Position numbers and translations under genes: made by a program. The notes beneath the pieces are model-generated. The model saw only the letters and a program-made list of their open reading frames with translations. It was not told where the DNA came from and made no database searches. Positions 1-5,687 of a stretch of 40,853 bases of DNA are shown piece by piece (positions within the stretch are counted from its first letter, which is position 1; each line of letters opens with the position of its first letter). Origin of the DNA: JAEXNA01 sp041676625 (GTDB taxonomy: Bacteria; Vulcanimicrobiota; Xenobia; Xenobiales; JADMJV01); contig JBAYRN010000044.1 of the NCBI GenBank assembly GCA_041676625.1, forward strand, positions 1 through 40,853. The letters are read 5' to 3'.

Positions 1-86
1 GCTTTTTCGGCTTCGGTCCCGGCGTACAGTTTACGAATCTCTACCGGGCTGGGCATGGCGTAGTAGCCTCCGACTGGATACATCAT
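1..86 (-). CDS. N-terminal fragment of an unidentified protein
   Basis: Read on the minus strand, a GGAGG ribosome-binding site (revcomp of about 93-97) precedes ATG at 86-84, followed by 28 open codons to the window edge. The visible residues begin MMYPVGGYYAMPSPVEI and end ...LYAGTEAEK. There is no signal peptide. The fragment is too short to assign to a family. It is divergent from the RRM gene, so the 255 bp between them should hold both promoters. Confidence 0.6.
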   Translation of the reverse strand, partial: MMYPVGGYYAMPSPVEIRKLYAGTEAEK

Positions 87-341
87 TTGCGCTTCCTCCA
101 AGGAAAAGTGGTCTATCTGTACCTTAAGACAGAGTGCTTAAATTTTTCTGACAACCTGGTATTGGAAGCCCGAAAATCTCCTTGCCAAAGCGGATGCCAT
201 GGTGTAACCTTGGTTCGTCGTCACGGTTCCCGATACCGTTGACCACATCAGACAGGTCTAGATCCTCTTTCAGATTGGCTCTCTTCTCTTTCCGTAGTGG
301 CCAATTTTCGTTCCCGGGCGTTATTATCAAGGAGGATCATT
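87..341. other. divergent intergenic region, likely two promoters
   Basis: This 255 bp gap between divergent genes is the longest clearly non-coding stretch near the left edge. It contains an AT-rich patch (about 134-150) and a TTGACC hexamer at 239-244 that could be a -35 element for the rightward gene, though no convincing -10 pairs with it. The long leader before the RRM gene would suit post-transcriptional control, but no clear structure is visible. No RNA gene was recognised. Confidence 0.3.
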
Positions 342-596
342 ATGAATCTTTATGTTGGAAATCTCTCTTATAGCCTTACGGAAAAGGATCTCACCGAAAC
401 TTTTCAAGAGTATGGCAACGTCTCATCGGTAAGAATTATCACCGATCGCGATACCGGCAGAACCCGGGGCTTCGCATTTGTTGAAATGGAAGAAAAAGCG
501 GCTGGAATGGCCGCCATCGAAAATCTCAACGACAAAGAGCTTGAGGGCAGGCGCCTCGTCGTCAATGAGGCCAAGCCGAAGCGTCAAAACTACTAA
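342..596 (+). CDS. single-RRM RNA-binding protein
   Basis: The 84-residue protein is almost entirely one RNA recognition motif. RNP2 is LYVGNL (3-8) and RNP1 is RGFAFVEM (42-49), with the aromatic residues that stack on RNA. The C-terminus is a short basic tail (KPKRQNY). Stand-alone RRMs of 80-100 residues occur in cyanobacteria and many other phyla, where several are cold- or stress-induced RNA chaperones. The start is ATG at 342 because a strong GGAGGA lies at 331-336; an in-frame upstream extension to 297 lacks a ribosome-binding site. It probably binds single-stranded RNA in the cytoplasm; its targets cannot be read from the sequence. The next gene follows 68 bp later, across a GC-rich hairpin. 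Confidence 0.93.
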   Translation: MNLYVGNLSYSLTEKDLTETFQEYGNVSSVRIITDRDTGRTRGFAFVEMEEKAAGMAAIENLNDKELEGRRLVVNEAKPKRQNY

Positions 597-624
597 TTAT
601 AGTAGCATATCATTCTATTACAGT

Positions 625-643
625 GGGCCACCGGCGGTGGTCC
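625..643 (+). other. 8-bp GC-rich hairpin between RRM gene and next gene
   Basis: GGGCCACC (625-632), loop GGC, GGTGGTCC (636-643) pair over eight positions with one G-U. An alternative overlapping pairing, GGTGG with CCACC, extends to about 646. No T-run follows, so it is not a standard intrinsic terminator. It lies 12 nt upstream of the ribosome-binding site of the next gene and could act as an attenuator or a 3' stabiliser. Confidence 0.35.
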
Positions 644-664
644 ACCGTCGTATTGGAGAGAAAA

Positions 665-856
665 TTGGCAAATAAATCCAGGGTCACCGGCCAGAAAAAA
701 GCTAAAGAGCAAAAACGCAGAGAAAAAGCACAACGCAAAAAAGAGCAAAAAGAGATTCGAAAACTCGAGAAGGGGACCGAAGAAGAGGAAGAACTCAAAC
801 CGCTGAGCGGTCCCGTCTATTTCACTGACTTTGAGGATGAAGACATCAGAATCTGA
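665..856 (+). CDS. small highly charged Lys/Glu-rich protein
   Basis: 63 residues from TTG at 665, chosen because GGAGAG (655-660) is correctly spaced 4 nt before it. The N-terminal half is dense in Lys, Arg, Gln and Glu (residues about 5-35), which predicts one long charged helix. It is followed by an acidic EEEEE run and a C-terminal segment (PLSGPVYFTDFEDEDIRI) that looks like a short linear motif. No catalytic domain is visible. Position between an RRM gene and a PilZ gene, with the PilZ start overlapping its end, suggests co-transcription. A ribosome- or RNA-associated role is possible from charge alone; function is unknown. Confidence 0.7.
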   Translation: MANKSRVTGQKKAKEQKRREKAQRKKEQKEIRKLEKGTEEEEELKPLSGPVYFTDFEDEDIRI

Positions 857-1598
857 GGACCTACAGGTCGAAGCCACGGGGCAGGCGAAAACGGCCCGGG
901 TGGAAAGTATGGCCCAATCAGAGCAGCCGGACCGCCGTTCCGCGGAGCGGCGAAAATCCAGGGTCAACAAGTTGGTCCACAGCAAGATCGAGACCGATAG
1001 CGGTGAATTTCAGAGTTTTATGTACCTGGTCGACATCAGCCCGGGTGGGCTTCGCGCCAATCTCGACCACCATCTCGAACCGAACTCCAAACTCCGAATC
1101 CGATTTCCTTTAAAGCCTTACCTCCAGGATGAGCTGGAGGCGGACCTTCCTTGCCGAGTGGTATGGAACCGGGACCTGGTGGGAGGAACCTTCGTCCACG
1201 GTTTCGAGTTTCAAGACCTGAGCCCCTCAACCCGAGAACTCGTGGAACGGCTGTTTGTAGCCTTTAGCCCGGAGGGTAAGCGACAGCGATTTCGACTCAG
1301 GCACGTTTTAAACGTCGCGTACCTGGCGGACCAGATCTGGGTGTCCAGGGTGGCTTTCGACATCTCCCCCGAAGGCCTCGGTTTGTCGATGGCAGAGCTT
1401 CCTCAATCCGACCAAACGTTCCAATTTCGTATCTATCTCGAGGACCGGGACAAGTTCGATCCGGTGGAGGTTTCGGGCCGGGTAACCTACCTGGTGGAGA
1501 TCGAAGAGGAGCCCTGCCGAGTGGGCATCCAGTTCATTGACCCGGACCCGGAAGCGGTCCAGCGAATCCAGAAGTTCATCGATAGCAGAGCCCGCTAA
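837..1598 (+). CDS. tandem PilZ-domain protein
   Basis: 253 residues with two PilZ-type domains. The first carries the c-di-GMP signature: RxxxR (R38 to R42 within ERRKSR) and DISPGG (66-71). The second, from about residue 145, begins with an Arg-rich KRQRFRLR segment and has DISPEG. PilZ domains bind cyclic di-GMP through the RxxxR arginines and the D/NxSxxG loop. Two in tandem suggest a soluble effector controlling motility, secretion or polysaccharide. The start is uncertain. ATG 837 overlaps the preceding gene by 20 bp, with TGAGG immediately in front. ATG 909 has GGGTGG at 5 nt and would remove only a disordered 24-residue tail. Confidence 0.85.
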   Translation: MKTSESEDLQVEATGQAKTARVESMAQSEQPDRRSAERRKSRVNKLVHSKIETDSGEFQSFMYLVDISPGGLRANLDHHLEPNSKLRIRFPLKPYLQDELEADLPCRVVWNRDLVGGTFVHGFEFQDLSPSTRELVERLFVAFSPEGKRQRFRLRHVLNVAYLADQIWVSRVAFDISPEGLGLSMAELPQSDQTFQFRIYLEDRDKFDPVEVSGRVTYLVEIEEEPCRVGIQFIDPDPEAVQRIQKFIDSRAR

Positions 1599-1605
1599 GT
1601 TTCGG

Positions 1606-1633
1606 TTGCAGCCACTTGCAACCCGCTTGCAAC
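1606..1633 (+). promoter_or_regulatory. three phased TTGCA repeats upstream of acyl-CoA synthetase
   Basis: TTGCA occurs at 1606-1610, 1616-1620 and 1627-1631, spaced 10 and 11 bp, about one helical turn. The last two form CTTGCAACCCGCTTGCAAC (1615-1633). A 19-nt sequence matching at 15 of 19 positions lies at 28247-28265, just before phaC. Each TTGCAA half-site is itself palindromic. This looks like an operator bound cooperatively on one DNA face. The binding protein is not in the window as far as I can tell. Confidence 0.5.
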
Positions 1634-1649
1634 GGCCCCCTTCTAAAGT

Positions 1650-1667
1650 GCGATCCATAAGAATCGC
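1650..1667 (+). promoter_or_regulatory. inverted repeat and AT-rich leader before acyl-CoA synthetase
   Basis: GCGAT (1650-1654) and ATCGC (1663-1667) form an inverted repeat with an 8-nt spacer. AAA and TTT on the outside allow partial extension. A TATA-like stretch (about 1670-1676) follows, then a TAGGGGAAAT ribosome-binding region before ATG 1691. It could be an operator or a leader hairpin. Confidence 0.3.
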
Positions 1668-1690
1668 TTTATATAGATAGGGGAAATCAC

Positions 1691-3160
1691 ATGTATTTAA
1701 ACCGTTGGCTGCCGAATCACGCATCGTTCAGACCCGACCACACGGCACTCATCTGCGCCGATACCGACAAACGTCTGAGCTACGCCGAACTGTATGGAGA
1801 AACGCTGGCGGTTTGCCAGGCCCTGAAGCGTCAGGGTGTAGGCAAAGGCGATCGGGTCGCCCTCTTTGCCCAAAACGATCTCCGCTTTTTTCCTCTGTTT
1901 TTTGCCGCCGCGCGCCTGGGGGCCATTACCGTGCCGTTGAACTGGAGACTATCCCCGGCCGAACTGGAAGGCATCCTTGCCGACTGCGATCCCAAAGTGA
2001 TGTACGTGGACGGGCGCTTCCCTCCGGAAGCCGTACCTCATCACGAAAATACCGTGCATCTCGACTGTCTGTTCAAAGAGAGCGCCTGCGAGGAGGATGT
2101 TCCCGCAGTCGATCTTCCGGAGGATGCACCGGTCGCCATTTTCTACACTGGAGGGACCACCGGTACCCCCAAAGGAGCCATCCTGACCCACAAGTCCATC
2201 CACTGGAACGCCGTGAATACGACCTGTGGCTGGAGCCTCTCTCCGGATGATATCGCCCCGGTCTTCACTCCCCTCTTCCACACCGGCGGGCTCAACGTGT
2301 TTGCCACTCCCATGCTCATGCTGGGGGGAACCACCATCCTGAGTCGCAGTTTCGACCCCGAACAAGCTCTGAACCTGATCGAAAAAGAGCGCTGCACGAT
2401 CCTTTTTCTGGTTCCAACCATGTACCACATGGTGAAAGAAAGCCCCACCTTCAACCCCGATAAACTGCGCCGGCTCAAAATCATGATCTCCGGCGGGGCG
2501 CCCTGCCCGCGCCCTCTCTTCGAGGCCTACTGGAGCCACGGGCTCCCTCTTCGGCAAGGCTACGGACTGACCGAGGCCGGCCCCAACAACTTCGGGATCG
2601 AGCAAAAACAAGCCGAAGCCCGGGTGACCACGGTGGGCAAACCGCTGGCTTTTGTGGACCTGGATCTTTTCACCGAAGACGGCAAACGGGCCGCAGTGGG
2701 TGAAGTCGGAGAAATCCGGATCAAAGGGCCCCACGTCATGGCCGGCTACTGGAACCGCTCCCAGGCCACTGCCGAGGTGTTTGCCGACGGCTGGCTTCGT
2801 ACCGGAGACCTGGCCGTCAAAGACCAGGATGGATACTTCACCATCTGTGGTCGACAAAAAGACATGTTCATCTCGGGAGGCGAAAACGTCTTCCCCTCCG
2901 AGATCGAGGAAGTACTCCTGGCCCACCCGCTGGTCGCAGAAGCGGCGGTGGTCGGGATAGCCAACGACAAATGGGGCGAGGTGGGACGTGCTCATCTGGT
3001 GGTGCGTGAAGGCCCTCCTTCGGACTTCAGCGATGACTTGAAAAAGTTTTGCCGCGAACGCCTGGCCGGGTACAAAATCCCGAAGGAGTTTCGAGTGGAA
3101 CAAGCCCTGCCCAAAAGTGCAGCCGGAAAAGTCTTGAAGCAGGAGTTGGTGCTGCGATGA
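1691..3160 (+). CDS. acyl-CoA synthetase (AMP-forming, ANL superfamily)
   Basis: 489 residues with a complete set of adenylation motifs: P-loop YTGGTTGTPKG (152-162), YGLTE (291-295), TGD (371-373) and the C-terminal catalytic lysine in SAAGK (K480). The enzyme activates a carboxylic acid with ATP to an acyl-adenylate, then forms the CoA thioester. Length fits the soluble medium-chain or aromatic acid CoA ligases rather than the larger long-chain enzymes; exact substrate is not determinable. An MFS carrier gene overlaps its stop by ATGA, suggesting uptake and activation of the same acid. The upstream TTGCA repeats match those before the PHA synthase operon, so the CoA product may feed polyester synthesis (inference). 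Confidence 0.92.
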   Translation: MYLNRWLPNHASFRPDHTALICADTDKRLSYAELYGETLAVCQALKRQGVGKGDRVALFAQNDLRFFPLFFAAARLGAITVPLNWRLSPAELEGILADCDPKVMYVDGRFPPEAVPHHENTVHLDCLFKESACEEDVPAVDLPEDAPVAIFYTGGTTGTPKGAILTHKSIHWNAVNTTCGWSLSPDDIAPVFTPLFHTGGLNVFATPMLMLGGTTILSRSFDPEQALNLIEKERCTILFLVPTMYHMVKESPTFNPDKLRRLKIMISGGAPCPRPLFEAYWSHGLPLRQGYGLTEAGPNNFGIEQKQAEARVTTVGKPLAFVDLDLFTEDGKRAAVGEVGEIRIKGPHVMAGYWNRSQATAEVFADGWLRTGDLAVKDQDGYFTICGRQKDMFISGGENVFPSEIEEVLLAHPLVAEAAVVGIANDKWGEVGRAHLVVREGPPSDFSDDLKKFCRERLAGYKIPKEFRVEQALPKSAAGKVLKQELVLR

Positions 3161-4431
3161 GGGCGGTCATGGAAAAGCCCAAGACAATAAGCCTCCAGGT
3201 CGAACCACTTTCGGGCGGAGACCCGGTCGCCGCACCGCTCATCCCGAGTTCTCGTCGCTACCTGGTGGAGTTTCTTCTCTTCACCACCTATCTAGTCTTT
3301 GGAATCAGTTGGCTCGCCTACGCTCCGCTGCTTCCCGAACTCTCGGCAGAGTACGGATTCGACAAGGCGAAAGGCGGGCTCTTGATCTCTTTGGTGTCGT
3401 TGGCCAAAGCCTTCGTCCCTCTCTTTGCCGGAGCCATGGCCGCCCGATTCGGGCTGCACCGGGCCTTATTGGTGGGTGCAGCTTTCTCGGGTCTGGCCGT
3501 GGCTCTCCCCTTCTTGCCCGACATCACAGCTCTCATGGCCGGGCGCTTTCTGTTCGGTGTGGGGGGCGCCATCATCGTAACTCTCATGGGACCTCTGGTC
3601 ATGACCTGGTTCCCCAAGAAAGAGCTTCCCATGGTCACCGGCCTGAACAACGTGGCCGTGAACACCGGGATCACCGTGGCTTTATTCGCCACCCTGCCTG
3701 CGGCCCAGCATGTGGGCTGGAAAAATACTCTCGTTCTGTTCGGTGCGCTGTGTGCGATGTTGGCGGTACTATGGGGCGTTTTCGGCGCCGAGGGCCCCAT
3801 CAAGCGAGAGGTCAAGACCAACACCGTAGAGCAAAAGCCCTCCATCATGGAAATGCTCAAGCGCTCGGAAACCTACTGGCTGGGGCTGGCCTTCACCGGC
3901 CCTCTCTCCCTCTATCTGGCTCTCAATAGCTGGCTACCGAGTCACTATGAAACGGCTTTTGGCCTGGAAAGGGCGGCCGCTTCGCAATTGACCGGCCTAT
4001 TCAACCTGGTGGGTATTCCGGTGGCTATCCTGGGGGGATATCTCTGCTCGAAGTTCGGTAAGAGGCGCCCACTGATCATCCTGGCCGGGATCCTGATGCC
4101 GCTCTCCAGTTACTTGCTGGTCAACTCGCCGGTCGCCGAGATACGGCTGACCAGCGCCGTGGTCCTGGGAGCCAGTCTCTTTCTCTACGTAGCCCCCTTG
4201 TTTACCATCCCCATGGAGTTGCCCAACATCGACGCCCCCCGGGTGGCCCTGATGATGGGATGCGTCTTCAGTCTGGCCTACATCGTTTCCACCATAAGCC
4301 CCTGGCTGACCGGTTACCTGTATGACGCCTACGGCAGCTACGCCTACGGACTGAGCCTGTTCTGTGTGATGTCCGGCCTGCTGGCAATCGGAGGCTTTAT
4401 GCTGCCGGAAACCGGGCAGGCGGCAGAATAG
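3157..4431 (+). CDS. MFS transporter (organic-acid carrier type)
   Basis: 424 residues with about 12 hydrophobic segments in two halves. The first pair, around FLLFTTYLVFGISWLAYAPL and AFVPLFAGAMAARFGLHRAL, contains the G-x-x-A-x-R-x-G loop signature of the family. The start ATG at 3157 overlaps the synthetase stop (ATGA), giving translational coupling. ATG 3169 with GAGGG in front is a credible alternative that shortens the protein by four residues. Its coupling to an acid:CoA ligase suggests import of a carboxylate, but family membership alone does not fix the substrate or direction. Confidence 0.88.
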   Translation: MRAVMEKPKTISLQVEPLSGGDPVAAPLIPSSRRYLVEFLLFTTYLVFGISWLAYAPLLPELSAEYGFDKAKGGLLISLVSLAKAFVPLFAGAMAARFGLHRALLVGAAFSGLAVALPFLPDITALMAGRFLFGVGGAIIVTLMGPLVMTWFPKKELPMVTGLNNVAVNTGITVALFATLPAAQHVGWKNTLVLFGALCAMLAVLWGVFGAEGPIKREVKTNTVEQKPSIMEMLKRSETYWLGLAFTGPLSLYLALNSWLPSHYETAFGLERAAASQLTGLFNLVGIPVAILGGYLCSKFGKRRPLIILAGILMPLSSYLLVNSPVAEIRLTSAVVLGASLFLYVAPLFTIPMELPNIDAPRVALMMGCVFSLAYIVSTISPWLTGYLYDAYGSYAYGLSLFCVMSGLLAIGGFMLPETGQAAE

Positions 4432-4513
4432 ACCCGCAACCAACTCCGGCCAAAGATGTTTATCCAAGAGTTTTCCGGGAATGATTCAAGCTGGAAAGTG
4501 CAGAGGTGATACC

Positions 4514-4960
4514 ATGGCAGTCAGCCCTACAACCGAGGTCCTGAACAAAGTCGAACAATTGGCCGCCGAGGCCGGGATTCAGGGAGAGCATAATCTGTTG
4601 CGCGGGGAGTTCGTGGTCCTGTTCGGACTACCCGGCGATCGCACCCAGGAAGTCTACGTGAGCGACACCTCGGCCGACCCTGAGGTCAAAGTGATCTCCG
4701 TACGTTCTACCTGTCTGGTAGTGGATAAGGGGATCTTCAAAGGGATCAACAAACCCATGGCCCTCGAACTGCTGCAGTTGAATGAAAAACTCAACTTCGC
4801 CCGGTATGGTATCCAGGAGGACCAGGAGAGTTACATCATCGTGGCTAGCTACGACATGCTCCTCAACGGCCTGGACGCAAAAAGCCTGGCCTTTGCCCTC
4901 GAGTGCGTGGCCCTCACGGCCGACAGCTACGAGGAGAAATTTGGCCAGGATGTTTTCTAA
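4514..4960 (+). CDS. YbjN/CesT-fold-like hypothetical protein
   Basis: 148 residues, cytoplasmic, no signal peptide. The alternating pattern (a strand pair around FVVLFGL and EVYVSDT, then VKVISVRSTCLVV, a helix MALELLQLNEKLNFARYGI, strands SYIIVASYDML, and a C-terminal helix) resembles YbjN and type III secretion chaperone-like folds. I infer this from pattern, not from a clear motif. Start ATG 4514 has AGAGGTGAT directly upstream. An in-frame ATG at 4481 lacks a ribosome-binding site. No secretion system is visible nearby, so a chaperone or adaptor role is only a possibility. Confidence 0.75.
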   Translation: MAVSPTTEVLNKVEQLAAEAGIQGEHNLLRGEFVVLFGLPGDRTQEVYVSDTSADPEVKVISVRSTCLVVDKGIFKGINKPMALELLQLNEKLNFARYGIQEDQESYIIVASYDMLLNGLDAKSLAFALECVALTADSYEEKFGQDVF

Positions 4961-4994
4961 GGGGTAAAACTGTTCCCACCCCGAAGGCTCCGCC

Positions 4995-5642
4995 ATGAAA
5001 AACTTAACCCTGACGCTTCTTTCCTTTCTGGCGATCACGGCTACCAGCCTGGCCGATGTCTATATCTACAACACAACCGATGAACGGATGACCTACCAGG
5101 TCCAGTTGCCCAACGGTGACACCCAGGATGGTGTGGTCAAAGAGAACACCGGTTACTACCCGGCGACCACCACGATCAGTACCAAAGATGGGGGCATCAC
5201 GAACATCACGGTGAAGAGTGAATCTGGTGAATCGGCGGTCCAATTGAAAGCGCCCTACACCCGCTGCTACCTGATCGGCAAGAAGGACGGCGGGCTGCAG
5301 TTGAAGCCGATCTCCTGGAGCATGGACAACGGCCAGACCCACAAGCGTGAACTCACCCTGTACAACGCCACCGGAACGACCCAGACTTTCTCCTTGATCG
5401 ACGAAAAGGAAATGCGAACCCTCACCATCGAGCCTGGAAGCGAAGTGACTGTTCCGGCCAAATACGGATTTGGAGGTTCCAGCGGGTTTCATCACCTCAA
5501 GTGGGCCGACGGGCATCGACTGGACAACTCGGTCAGTGCCGGCTCTTACCACATCCTTTATCTGGACAAACGCAGCCCCGGGAAAGTTCAGGTCGATGAC
5601 TACGGATTGTTGACCGTTCCACGCAATATCGTCATGCCCTGA
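4995..5642 (+). CDS. secreted protein of unknown function
   Basis: 215 residues with a clear Sec signal peptide (MKNLTLTLLSFLAITATSLA, cleavage about 20/21 before DVYIYN). The mature part is rich in Thr, Gly and beta-strand patterns. It appears to contain two related beta-sandwich-like halves: YIYNTTDERMTYQVQL near residue 23 and LTLYNATGTTQTFSLI near residue 120. No catalytic motif is visible. GAAGG sits before ATG 4995. It lies 45 bp before the sensor kinase cluster on the same strand, so it could be the first gene of that unit or the end of the upstream one. Family not recognised. Confidence 0.75.
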   Translation: MKNLTLTLLSFLAITATSLADVYIYNTTDERMTYQVQLPNGDTQDGVVKENTGYYPATTTISTKDGGITNITVKSESGESAVQLKAPYTRCYLIGKKDGGLQLKPISWSMDNGQTHKRELTLYNATGTTQTFSLIDEKEMRTLTIEPGSEVTVPAKYGFGGSSGFHHLKWADGHRLDNSVSAGSYHILYLDKRSPGKVQVDDYGLLTVPRNIVMP

Positions 5643-5687
5643 GCGGAGTAGGAAACAGAATCGGGTAAGATGAACCTCTGAGCGGAG
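5639..5687 (+). repeat. 10-nt direct repeat containing ribosome-binding-like sites
   Basis: CTGAGCGGAG occurs at 5639-5648, overlapping the upstream stop, and again at 5678-5687, directly at the start of the kinase gene. Between them is a three-codon reading frame, ATG AAC CTC TGA (5670-5681). The second copy is the ribosome-binding site of the kinase. It may be a small local duplication of the translation signal. Confidence 0.35.

Noticed and set aside
124..330. Minus-strand 68-codon frame in the left intergenic region
   Set aside because: It lacks a ribosome-binding site and any recognisable motif, and would cover the likely RRM promoter.
593..985. Minus-strand frame rich in Phe, Leu and Ser, apparently membrane-like
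   Set aside because: It is the complement of the Lys/Glu-rich gene and the PilZ start; the hydrophobic look comes from reversed AAG/GAA codons.
1616..1633. TTGCAA-N5-TTGCAA resembles a sigma-54 promoter (TGGCAC-N5-TTGCA)
   Set aside because: Spacing matches but the essential GG of the -24 element is missing at both sites, and a third repeat with different spacing is present at 1606; an operator fits better.
1949..3103. Long minus-strand frame opposite the acyl-CoA synthetase
   Set aside because: It is antisense to a gene with all catalytic motifs, and its translation shows no recognisable domain; a GC-rich shadow.
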